Shown here in pieces: positions 1 to 7,036 of a stretch of 64,000 nucleotides of DNA (the stretch's first letter is position 1; each line of letters opens with the position of its first letter). A program made the translations under genes and the position numbers. The notes beneath the pieces are model-generated. The model did not search any database. It was not told the DNA's origin and was given only the letters and a program-made list of their open reading frames with translations. Source of the DNA: Clostridia bacterium (GTDB lineage: Bacteria; Bacillota; Clostridia; Christensenellales; CAG-138); assembly GCA_017619735.1 (NCBI GenBank), contig JAFZRT010000012.1, forward strand, positions 1 to 64,000, in the 5' to 3' direction.

Positions 1-1
1 C

Positions 2-388
2 TACTACTGCCAAAAGTCCGGCGGCGTGTGCGCCAAGAAGGACGACATGCCCGAGATACTGCAGAAGATGATCGACGCGGACGTTATCGTGCTCGCGAGC
101 CCCGTCTATTTCTACTCCATCGACGCGCAATTGAAAGCCCTTATCGACCGCACGGTCGCCCGCTGGACGGAGGTAAAGGACAAGGAGTTCTACTATATCA
201 TGACCAGCGCGGACGATTCCAAGGCGGCGCAGGAGCGCACGCTCGAGTGCTTCCGCGGCTATGCCGACTGCGTCGAGGGCGCGAAGGAGATGGGCGTTAT
301 CTACGGCGTCGGAGTCTACATGCCCGGCGAGATACTGAACACTCCCGCCTATACCGAGGCCTATGAGATGGGCAGAAGCATCAAATAA
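2..388 (+). CDS. Flavodoxin/NADPH-dependent FMN reductase family protein, 5' end outside window
   Basis: This is the C-terminal part of a small flavin-binding reductase. The reading frame is open from base 2, so the N-terminal phosphate-binding loop lies upstream of the window. The first visible residues (YYCQKSGGVC followed by AKKDDM) match the cysteine-containing segment of iron-sulfur flavoprotein-type members, and the stretch VIVLASPVYFYSIDAQLKALIDR is the usual FMN-contact strand with the SPVYF signature. It is soluble, and the family transfers electrons or reduces quinones or flavins. It lies 27 bases upstream of an iron alcohol dehydrogenase on the same strand, so the two may be co-transcribed. 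The partner of electron transfer cannot be told. Confidence 0.85.
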   Translation, partial: YYCQKSGGVCAKKDDMPEILQKMIDADVIVLASPVYFYSIDAQLKALIDRTVARWTEVKDKEFYYIMTSADDSKAAQERTLECFRGYADCVEGAKEMGVIYGVGVYMPGEILNTPAYTEAYEMGRSIK

Positions 389-414
389 TCAGCAATACTT
401 GGGAGGAAAAAACA

Positions 415-1578
415 ATGCAGAATTTCAATTACATGACGCCGACCCGCCTCATATTCGGCAAAGGGGTCGTCTCACAGCTCCCCGAGGTCATGAGCGCATT
501 CGGCAAAAAGATACTGCTCACCTACGGCGGAGGCAGCATCAAGAAGATCGGCCTTTACGATAAGGTCAAGGAGCTTTTGAAGGACTGGGAGATCGTCGAG
601 CTTTCCGGCATCCAGCCGAACCCGAAATACGATCCCAGCGTTCTCGAAGGCGTCAGGCTCTGCAAGGAGCATGATATCGACGTCATCCTCGCCGTTGGCG
701 GCGGCAGCGTGCTCGACTGCTCGAAAGCGATAGCGGCGGGAGCCAAGTACGACGGCGATCCCTGGGATCTCATCTCATACAAGGTCAAGGCGCATGCGGC
801 GCTGCCCATCGTGGACATAATCACCCTTGCCGCCACGGGCAGCGAGTACGACGCGGGCGGAGTCATCTCCCGCACCGAAACGAACGACAAGATCGGCTAC
901 ATCGATCCGCTGCTCTATCCCGCGGTATCGTTCCTCGATCCGACGTACACCTTCACCGTGTCGAAGAAGCAGACCGCGGCGGGCTGCGCGGACGCCATGA
1001 ATCATATTATGGAACAGTATTTCTGCGAGGACTCCACCCTGCTGAACGACGGCTTCATGGAGGCGGCGCTCAAGAGCCTCATGGTGAACACGGTCAAGTG
1101 CCTTAAAAATCCCGAGGATTACACGGCGAGAGCCGAGATGATGCTTACCTGCACCTACGGCTGCAACGGCATCTATTCCCTCGGCAGCAGCCAGTCCGGC
1201 TGGCCCTGCCACGGCATGGAGCACGCGCTCTCCGCGTATTACGACATCACCCACGGCGAGGGCTTGGCTATCATCACTCCGCGCTGGATGAAGCACATTC
1301 TCAGCGAAAAGACCGTCTCACGCTTTGTGAAGTACGGCGTGAACGTGTTCGGCATCGATCCCGCTCTCGACGACTTTGAGATCGCGGAAAGGGCGATAAA
1401 GGCTACTTATGATTTCTTCGAGTCGATCGGCATCCCGATGCACCTTCGCGAGGTCGGCATCGACGAATCGCGCATCGGCGAGATGGCGCATCACGTAGCC
1501 GAGAACGAAGGCCTTGAGGAGGCATGGGCTCCGCTCCTTGAAAAGGATATCGCCGAGATATTCACGGAATCGCTGTAA
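415..1578 (+). CDS. Iron-containing alcohol dehydrogenase, butanol dehydrogenase (BdhA/YqhD) type
   Basis: This 387-residue protein is a group III metal-dependent alcohol dehydrogenase that reduces aldehydes with NAD(P)H, for example butyraldehyde to butanol. The nucleotide-binding GGGS motif is at residues 95-98. The four expected metal ligands are all present: Asp193 and His197 (in DAMNH), His266 and His270 region (CHGMEH) and His280 (DITHGEG), matching the Asp-His-His-His spacing of YqhD. Length and the PTRLIFGKG N-terminus are typical. A GGAGG ribosome binding site lies about 8 bases before the ATG. It follows a flavodoxin-like gene and precedes csaA by 48 bases. The natural aldehyde and cofactor preference are not determined by the sequence. 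Confidence 0.93.
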   Translation: MQNFNYMTPTRLIFGKGVVSQLPEVMSAFGKKILLTYGGGSIKKIGLYDKVKELLKDWEIVELSGIQPNPKYDPSVLEGVRLCKEHDIDVILAVGGGSVLDCSKAIAAGAKYDGDPWDLISYKVKAHAALPIVDIITLAATGSEYDAGGVISRTETNDKIGYIDPLLYPAVSFLDPTYTFTVSKKQTAAGCADAMNHIMEQYFCEDSTLLNDGFMEAALKSLMVNTVKCLKNPEDYTARAEMMLTCTYGCNGIYSLGSSQSGWPCHGMEHALSAYYDITHGEGLAIITPRWMKHILSEKTVSRFVKYGVNVFGIDPALDDFEIAERAIKATYDFFESIGIPMHLREVGIDESRIGEMAHHVAENEGLEEAWAPLLEKDIAEIFTESL

Positions 1579-1626
1579 ACTTAAGCATTGCAGGCGATAT
1601 GAACCGCTGTTTTGAAAGGACATGAA

Positions 1627-1956
1627 ATGATTACTATAGAAGATTTCGACAAGGTGGAAATGAGGGCGGGAACCGTAATCGACGTCAAGGATAACAAGAA
1701 ATCCCGCAACCCCGCTTACGTTGTTTCCATCGACTTTGGAGAGGAGATCGGGATCAAAAAATCGTCGGCTCAAATCACAAAGCTATATAAGCCCGAGGAT
1801 CTGATAGGCACTCAGGTCATATGCTGTGTGAACCTGACTCCTATCCATATCGGTTCCGTAAAAAGCGAGGTTCGCATACTCGGAACGGAATCCGAACAGG
1901 GCGTCGTACTGTTAAGACCGACGGAAACTGTTAAAAACGGAGATAAAGTATTCTGA
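1627..1956 (+). CDS. csaA: CsaA-like tRNA-binding domain protein
   Basis: This 109-residue protein is a stand-alone OB-fold tRNA-binding domain, like Bacillus subtilis CsaA, which is reported as a chaperone-like, tRNA-binding homodimer. Diagnostic segments are RAGTVIDV near the start, IGIKKSSAQITKLY in the middle and KSEVRILG near the end. The ATG at 1627 was chosen because GAAAGGA sits six bases upstream and the family begins at this point; an in-frame TTG at 1612 would add five residues. There is no synthetase domain, so it is not a truncated MetRS or PheRS. Its function in the cell is not settled even in model species. Confidence 0.9.
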   Translation: MITIEDFDKVEMRAGTVIDVKDNKKSRNPAYVVSIDFGEEIGIKKSSAQITKLYKPEDLIGTQVICCVNLTPIHIGSVKSEVRILGTESEQGVVLLRPTETVKNGDKVF

Positions 1957-1987
1957 AGGTAGATATCGAAATGAAGCAGCAGCGCGT

Positions 1988-2016
1988 TTGAAATGGACGC
2001 TTCGGCATGGTATAAT
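1988..2016 (+). promoter_or_regulatory. Vegetative-type promoter of the macrodomain-sirtuin operon
   Basis: TTGAAA (1988-1993), a 17-base spacer and a perfect TATAAT (2011-2016) stand 36 bases before the GTG start of the macrodomain gene. The spacing is ideal for the housekeeping sigma factor. Confidence 0.8.
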
Positions 2017-2051
2017 CGCTGTGATGATAATTATCTGAATGGAGCGAAGCT

Positions 2052-2873
2052 GTGACACAGGAAGAAAGACTTGCTTTTCTTGTCGAGGCCTTCAAAAGAG
2101 ACTCGATCAAATACGCCGACTATCCGACTCCCGCTGATACTGAGGGAAAACGGAGGCTTTTGCGTTCGCTGATGAATATACGCATGCCGAAGCCTCTGCC
2201 GGATGAGGTCGTCTCTATTCAGGACGAATACCTCAAAAATAGCATTCGGGAGAACGGCATAGTCTCGCTTGCGGATATCCCCACGCTTGCGGACCGGGGA
2301 AGTGTGATCGGAAATTCAGACAGACTATCCCTCTGGCAGGGCGATATAACGCGCCTTGCCGTGGACGCGATCGTCAACGCCGCAAATTCGCAGATGCTCG
2401 GGTGCTTCGTACCGATGCATACCTGCATCGACAACTGCATCCACACATTCGCTGGCGTGCAGCTGCGCGCGGAGTGCGCAAGGCAGATGGCCGAGCTGCG
2501 TTCCGTTTACGGCAACGACTATGAACAGCCCACCGCCGTTCCGATGCTGACCGAAGGTTTCAACCTCCCCGCGAAGAAGATCATCCATATCGTCGGGCCG
2601 ATAGTCTCGGGCAGACTCACCGCAAAGAACGAAAGGGAGCTTGCGGAATGCTATAAAAACACGCTTGACATGTGCGCGGAAAACGGGCTCCGCTCGGTCG
2701 CCTTCTGTTGTATCTCGACGGGCGTATTCGGCTTCCCGAAGGAGCGGGCGGCCCAAATCGCGGTTGAAACCGTGACGAAATGGCTGAAGACGCATTCATA
2801 TGACATTGACCGTGTGATATTTAACGTATTCACGGAAAGGGACAGGGAGATATATGAGCGGATCCTTCGATGA
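2052..2873 (+). CDS. Zinc-type macrodomain protein-ADP-ribose hydrolase
   Basis: This 273-residue protein is a macrodomain of the class that accompanies class M sirtuins and removes ADP-ribose from their protein target. The macro fold begins around residue 93: GDIT (97-100) and VNAAN (108-112) line the ADP-ribose pocket, and GFPKE near residue 225 closes it. The segment GCFVPMHTCIDN holds Cys118, His123 and Cys125, the zinc-binding set of the zinc-macrodomain subfamily. The first 90 residues are a helical extension also seen in these enzymes. Translation starts at a GTG behind GGAGCGAA. Its stop lies inside the sirtuin gene (20-base overlap), which indicates translational coupling. The target protein is not encoded nearby. 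Confidence 0.92.
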   Translation: MTQEERLAFLVEAFKRDSIKYADYPTPADTEGKRRLLRSLMNIRMPKPLPDEVVSIQDEYLKNSIRENGIVSLADIPTLADRGSVIGNSDRLSLWQGDITRLAVDAIVNAANSQMLGCFVPMHTCIDNCIHTFAGVQLRAECARQMAELRSVYGNDYEQPTAVPMLTEGFNLPAKKIIHIVGPIVSGRLTAKNERELAECYKNTLDMCAENGLRSVAFCCISTGVFGFPKERAAQIAVETVTKWLKTHSYDIDRVIFNVFTERDREIYERILR

Positions 2874-3834
2874 CAACGCATATCTCGGTACGATACAGAA
2901 GGGCATAAACGCCGTGCGTGGGTTACGCTCTGGCCTTTCCGTCTGCTCCGGCAGCAAAGAGGAGAATATCGCCCGCTTAAAGTATGAGCTTGCTTCCGCC
3001 GACGCTATAGTCATAGGCGCCGGCGCGGGGCTTTCTACAGCGGCAGGCCTTACATATTCCGGCGAACGCTTCGAACGCTATTTCTTCGATTTCAAAGAGA
3101 TTTTCGGCATAACCGATATGTACTCCGGCGGCTTCTATCCGTTCCCCGATGACGAGACCCGCTGGGCATGGTGGGCAAGGCATATCTATTTCAATCGCTA
3201 TATCGACCCGCCGAAGCCGGTCTATAACGACCTGCTCAAGCTCGTAAATGACAAGGACTATTTCGTGATAACCACGAACGTCGATCATCAGTTTCAGCGG
3301 GCGGGATTTGACAAAAAGCGCCTGTTTTATACGCAGGGCGATTACGGGCTTTTCCAGACGGTAAACGGCAGGAACGGTAAGACCTACGACAACCGTGATT
3401 GGGTGATCCGTGCGATGGCCGCGCAGAGATTCATTCCCAATGAAAACGGCGTGTTTGAAGTGCCGGAGGACCGCCTCATCTCAATGCGGATCCCCACCGA
3501 ACTGATACCGCGCTGCCCGGATGACAGAAGCGCAGTCACGATGAATCTAAGATCCGACGATACCTTTGTCGAGGACGCGGGCTGGCACGAGGCGTCGAAA
3601 CGCTATGCGGATTTCCTAAAGGCTCATGAAGGCCGGCACGTTCTGTATCTCGAGCTCGGCGTAGGTGCGAATACGCCGACGATAATAAAGTACCCGTTCT
3701 GGGCTCTGACGATCGAGAACCCCAACGCCGTCTATGCCTGCATCAATTACGGCGAAGCGTTCTGCCCCAAGCAGATAGAAAAATGGTCGATTCTTATTAA
3801 CGGCGATATCGCCGAGATAATCGAAGCGATCTGA
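2854..3834 (+). CDS. Class M sirtuin (SirTM), putative NAD-dependent protein ADP-ribosyltransferase
   Basis: This 326-residue SIR2-fold protein belongs to the macrodomain-linked sirtuins, which transfer ADP-ribose rather than remove acyl groups. The NAD Rossmann motif GAGAGLS is at 55-61 and TTNVDHQFQ at 140-148. At the place of the usual catalytic His there is TQGDYG (160-165), with Gln161, as in characterised SirTM enzymes. The two CxxC zinc pairs of classic sirtuins are missing. The ATG lies inside the end of the macrodomain gene and has GGGAGA upstream. In Staphylococcus and Streptococcus these operons also carry a GcvH-like lipoyl protein and a lipoate ligase, and neither is found here. 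ADP-ribosylation is inferred from family and context. Confidence 0.9.
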   Translation: MSGSFDDNAYLGTIQKGINAVRGLRSGLSVCSGSKEENIARLKYELASADAIVIGAGAGLSTAAGLTYSGERFERYFFDFKEIFGITDMYSGGFYPFPDDETRWAWWARHIYFNRYIDPPKPVYNDLLKLVNDKDYFVITTNVDHQFQRAGFDKKRLFYTQGDYGLFQTVNGRNGKTYDNRDWVIRAMAAQRFIPNENGVFEVPEDRLISMRIPTELIPRCPDDRSAVTMNLRSDDTFVEDAGWHEASKRYADFLKAHEGRHVLYLELGVGANTPTIIKYPFWALTIENPNAVYACINYGEAFCPKQIEKWSILINGDIAEIIEAI

Positions 3835-3853
3835 ACGACAAATTAACGATCAG

Positions 3854-3884
3854 CCCCGGCCTTTTACGGCTCGGGGTTTTCCTT
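3854..3884 (+). terminator. Rho-independent terminator after the sirtuin gene
   Basis: CCCCGGCC pairs with GGC-T-CGGGG (one bulged T) around a short T-rich loop and is followed by TTTTCCTT. It ends the macrodomain-sirtuin operon. Confidence 0.75.
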
Positions 3885-3989
3885 ATCTGCAGCCACAGGA
3901 CGGTTCAAGTCCTCTTGCCCGCACTTTTCCCCCGAGAGGTATTCGCGTAAAAAGCACATTAAAGACTCCCTCTTTATACGGCTTTATGT

Positions 3990-4017
3990 TTGAAAAGGCG
4001 CTGCAGCGTGGTATAAT
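3990..4017 (+). promoter_or_regulatory. Promoter of the DUF1638 gene cluster
   Basis: TTGAAA (3990-3995), 16 bases, then TATAAT (4012-4017), 38 bases before the DUF1638 start codon. Confidence 0.7.
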
Positions 4018-4055
4018 CATATTGAACAGATCATTACGATAACGGAGGCCAAGCA

Positions 4056-4715
4056 ATGACGGTCATCATCGCGTGCAGCTCGCTCAGGGAGTACGTTGAA
4101 TACGCGCAGAAGAAGGTCGGGACTGACCATCCCGTGTATTATCTAGACCGCAAATACCACCGCGATCCCGCTGAGATGCGCTCTCACCTGATCGGGACGA
4201 TCAGGAGTCTCCCGGAGGATACCGAGACCGTGCTCGTCGCTATGGGCTTCTGCGGCGGCTCGTGGGAAGGAGTCAGCGCGCCTTGCCGTATTGTGCTGCC
4301 GAGGGTGGACGACTGCGTTTCGCTGCTTCTGCAGACGGGCGACGAGCCGAGATCGGATCTGAAAACGCCAAGGCATCTATACGTCCGCGCCTTGGATCCG
4401 TCGACCGAATCTTTCAAAGCGATTTTCGATCAAATGACGGCGGATAAGGATGATGAGACGAGGCGTCGTTATCACGAGGACTGGAAAAGTTATTACGACT
4501 GCGTCTCCATCATCGATACGGGCATCAACGATTGCCGCAGGAAGGACTATTTCGATACCGTTAAAAAGGACGCTGACTGGCTTGACGCAAGAACGGAATA
4601 CGTCTCCGGCGGCGCTCATCTTATCGAAAAGCTTCTTCGCGGGGAATGGGACGAACAGTTCCTCGTGCTTGAGCCGAACACGGCTGTATCAAAAGACGAA
4701 ATGCTGATCGTATGA
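4056..4715 (+). CDS. DUF1638 domain-containing protein
   Basis: This 219-residue protein belongs to DUF1638, a family without an agreed biochemical function that in other genomes is often found near corrinoid-dependent methyltransferase genes. The family core is visible as VAMGFCGGSWEGV and LPRVDDCVSLLL, with a conserved Cys in FCGG. There is no signal peptide or membrane segment. It has its own promoter, and the next gene starts within 25 bases of its stop, so the two are probably one transcript. No methyltransferase gene is in this window, so context does not help to assign a role. Confidence 0.85.
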   Translation: MTVIIACSSLREYVEYAQKKVGTDHPVYYLDRKYHRDPAEMRSHLIGTIRSLPEDTETVLVAMGFCGGSWEGVSAPCRIVLPRVDDCVSLLLQTGDEPRSDLKTPRHLYVRALDPSTESFKAIFDQMTADKDDETRRRYHEDWKSYYDCVSIIDTGINDCRRKDYFDTVKKDADWLDARTEYVSGGAHLIEKLLRGEWDEQFLVLEPNTAVSKDEMLIV

Positions 4716-4736
4716 GGGAAAATGAAGAGGCGAAAT

Positions 4737-5351
4737 ATGACTCAACGCGAAAGAATGATAAAGGGTCTGATTTACGACCCGATGGATGAAGAACTTTTGA
4801 AAGAGCAGTTCCCTTTTCAGGACATGCTCTGGGAGTTCAATCAATTAAAGCCATCCGATATCGTGAAAAAAGAACAATACATGAAGGCGGTATTTGCCGA
4901 ATGCGGCGAGAAATGCTATATCGAGCTGCCCTTCCACGCCAACTGGGGCGGCAGCCACGTGCATTTCGGCTCGGGTGTTTACGCCAATTCCAATCTCACT
5001 CTCGTTGACGACGGGCACATTTACGTCGGGGACAAAGTGATGTTCGGCCCGAACGTGACTATCGCGACGGCAAATCACCCCATCGATCCCGAGCTTCGCG
5101 CGAGGGGGCTGCAGTACAACAAGGACGTGCGTATCGGCGAGAACGCGTGGCTCGGAGCGGGGGTGATCGTCGTTCCCGGCGTCACGATCGGAAAGAACGC
5201 GGTCATCGGCGCGGGAAGCGTCGTTACGAAGGACATTCCCGATAATGTCGTCGCGGTCGGCAATCCCTGCCGGGTGCTGAGGGAGGTCTCGGAGCGCGAT
5301 AGGAAGTACTTCTACAAGAATGAGCCGATCGACCGTGAGGAACTGGAATGA
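4737..5351 (+). CDS. Maltose/galactoside O-acetyltransferase family (left-handed beta-helix)
   Basis: This 204-residue enzyme is of the Maa/LacA type and transfers an acetyl group from acetyl-CoA to a sugar hydroxyl. The family N-terminus (MTQRERMIKG) is followed by hexapeptide-repeat coils from about residue 75 onward, the active-site His in ATANHPID, and the acetyl-CoA strand GAGVIVVPGVTIGKNAVIGA. The ATG at 4737 was preferred because GAAGAGG is six bases upstream and the family starts there. An ATG at 4722 would add five residues, but its GAGGG is only three bases away. It follows DUF1638 closely and its stop abuts the next gene. The true acceptor sugar is unknown. Confidence 0.9.
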   Translation: MTQRERMIKGLIYDPMDEELLKEQFPFQDMLWEFNQLKPSDIVKKEQYMKAVFAECGEKCYIELPFHANWGGSHVHFGSGVYANSNLTLVDDGHIYVGDKVMFGPNVTIATANHPIDPELRARGLQYNKDVRIGENAWLGAGVIVVPGVTIGKNAVIGAGSVVTKDIPDNVVAVGNPCRVLREVSERDRKYFYKNEPIDREELE

Positions 5352-5378
5352 ATGAAACCGGATACGGAGGAACAGCCC

Positions 5379-5861
5379 ATGGAACAGTCTTTCAGACCAA
5401 TGCGCCGCTTCAAGCAGGCGATTTCCGAGGAGGAATGCAGGAGCCTTCTCAAAACCGAAAAGCGGGGCACGCTGGCCGTTATCGGCGACGGCGGGTATCC
5501 ATACGCCCTGCCCATCAATTTCTATTACGATGAAGCCGAAAACAAGCTCTATTTCCATTGTTCGCGCGAGGGACACAAGGCCGACGCAATGAATAGCTTC
5601 GATAAGATCTGCTTTACCGTACACGACGCGGGAGAGCAGCGCGGCGACTGGTCATACTACGTCAAAAGCGTTATCGTGTTCGGCAGAGCCAAGCAGGTCG
5701 AGGATCCGACCGTCAAATACGAAAAGGCCCGGGCTTTCGGCATGAAGTATTATCCGAGCATGGAGGAGCTCGACGCGGAGCTCAAGCGGGATCTCGACCG
5801 CGTCCGGATCATGGAAATAACCATCGAGCACATGAGCGGCAAGCTCGTGCACGAGAAGTGA
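5379..5861 (+). CDS. Pyridoxamine 5'-phosphate oxidase-fold FMN-binding protein
   Basis: This 160-residue protein has the split-barrel fold of FMN-binding PPOX family members related to nitroimidazole-resistance proteins. The pattern is an N-terminal MRRFKQAISEEEC, then GTLAVIGDGGYPYALPINFYYD and YFHCSREGHKADAM, which form the FMN phosphate and ring contacts in this family. The ATG at 5379 is used because GGAGG lies eight bases upstream; an ATG at 5352 would overlap the previous stop region without a good ribosome binding site. It closes the short cluster DUF1638-acetyltransferase-PPOX. The reaction may be flavin-dependent reduction of small aromatic compounds, which is inference from family only. 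Confidence 0.88.
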   Translation: MEQSFRPMRRFKQAISEEECRSLLKTEKRGTLAVIGDGGYPYALPINFYYDEAENKLYFHCSREGHKADAMNSFDKICFTVHDAGEQRGDWSYYVKSVIVFGRAKQVEDPTVKYEKARAFGMKYYPSMEELDAELKRDLDRVRIMEITIEHMSGKLVHEK

Positions 5862-5893
5862 GGACAATTCATTAAACAACGCGGCAAAAAAAG

Positions 5894-6364
5894 ATGATAC
5901 TCGCATATCTTCCAGTAGGCGGAAACGGTGCATCCGAGTATCTTCTCCCGACAATCTTTCCGGAGGGGATAGAGACCGTTCCGCGCCGTTTTGCGATCAC
6001 CTTTCGCAACAGATGGATGATCGCGCAGTCCGACTGCGTTGTGACGCACGTCACAAATCATATCGCTTCCGGCGCGGCGCAGTTCAAAGCGCTTGCCGAA
6101 AAGCATGGGAAAACGGTCAACAAAGGCGAGTACAAGAAAACGAAGCTCCCGCTTGCCGAAGAGCTCATATTCGGGCTCATGGCATTGGGGAAGGAAGTAT
6201 CCGCATCAAGCGTTTACGGCCTTCTGAAGGCTCACGGTATCAGCGAACGCACGGCAAACGAGGCGAAGAAGAATCTCGGAATCGATTCCAAGAAGCAGAA
6301 GGACGGCAGCTGGGCCTGGCTCCCGCCGAAGCAGGAGACCGAACAGCTCTCCATTCAGGACTAA
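5894..6364 (+). pseudogene. Chimeric remnant: SLOG-domain C-terminus fused to RepA-like winged helix
   Basis: The 156-residue frame does not look like one natural protein. Residues 1-75 resemble the second half of a SLOG/DUF1273-type nucleotide-binding protein (FPEGIETVPRRFAI, RNRWMIAQSDCVV, GAAQFKALAEKHGKTV) without the first half of that fold. Residues 80-150 resemble the C-terminal winged helix of AAA_25/RepA-type replication ATPases of mobile elements (GISERTANEAKKNLGI, then a Trp-rich end), without the ATPase core. It has no convincing ribosome binding site. It overlaps an integrase fragment. This is best read as deletion debris of an integrated element; the family matches are from memory and need a profile search. 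Confidence 0.55.
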
Positions 6365-6519
6365 GATTGCTGCTCTCGAACGGCGTTCCGATGAAGCAGA
6401 TCCAGGAGTGGCTCGGCCACAGTGACTTCTCAACGACGGCGAATATTTACTCGCATTTGGAGTACAGCTCGAAGTTGATTTCGGCGAATTCGATCTCTCA
6501 AAGTCTCAATGAGTGACCG
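6349..6519 (+). pseudogene. Tyrosine recombinase (integrase) C-terminal fragment
   Basis: In the frame ending at 6519 the last 55 residues match the end of a phage-type integrase: LLSNGVPMKQIQEWLGHSDFSTTANIYSHLEY, with the second catalytic His in WLGHSD and the catalytic Tyr in NIYSH. The N-terminal DNA-binding domains, the first catalytic Arg and the HxxR box are missing, and the residues upstream of HSGLRLLLSNG are out of register with any integrase. It is a non-functional relic left beside the SLOG/RepA fragments. Confidence 0.8.
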
Positions 6520-7036
6520 CCGTTCTCTCGGGGAGAGAACAAAGCGATGTTCAAAAAGCTAATTGAATACTGGGAAAACCGGGTGCTTTTGTTCTCTCCT
6601 TTGACTTGATTTAATGATTATATTCTGGCCCAAAATGTGCAAAATCCGGCGAAAATCGAGCATTTTTAGGACGACCGTGCGAGAAAGCGAGAGAAAAAGA
6701 AAAGCCAGAAAACCTAATGATTTACTGGCTTTTCTTGCCTGAAGAATGCTGTTTCAACAGACTCGGGGTAATCATCAGATTCCGTAAAGCGCACATTGAT
6801 CCGATGGTTTCACAGGAGAACAGTTGTTTCGTCCTTCTCAATAGTTTTTTGATCTTTCCGCTATTCCGGGAAACCTTTTGAGTTGCCTCATTTGTAATTT
6901 GCTTCCGGCTATGCAGACCCGGAGAAGGATCGATCACTATACTTTTTGAAATCCTCTGTTTGCTCCGGGATGACGTTGCAGACTTTCTCAAAGATCTCAA
7001 AAGGCGCAGGCGGATAACCGTGCCTGCTGATGTATC
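6517..7036. other. 520-base region without an intact gene
   Basis: The left part holds an inverted repeat, GGAGAGAACAAA(A)GC, with arms at 6532-6545 and 6585-6599. The rest is more AT-rich than the surroundings. On the minus strand, between about 7045 and 6905, one frame reads like a protein (residues RYISRHGYPPAPFEIFEK and more) but it begins inside the serine hydrolase stop region and is soon broken by stops. It is therefore at most a gene relic. No promoter or RNA gene was recognised. Confidence 0.5.

Noticed and set aside
6722..7000. 92-codon minus-strand frame rich in Lys and Ser
   Set aside because: No ribosome binding site, and a different minus-strand frame in the same stretch looks more protein-like; it is treated as a relic region.
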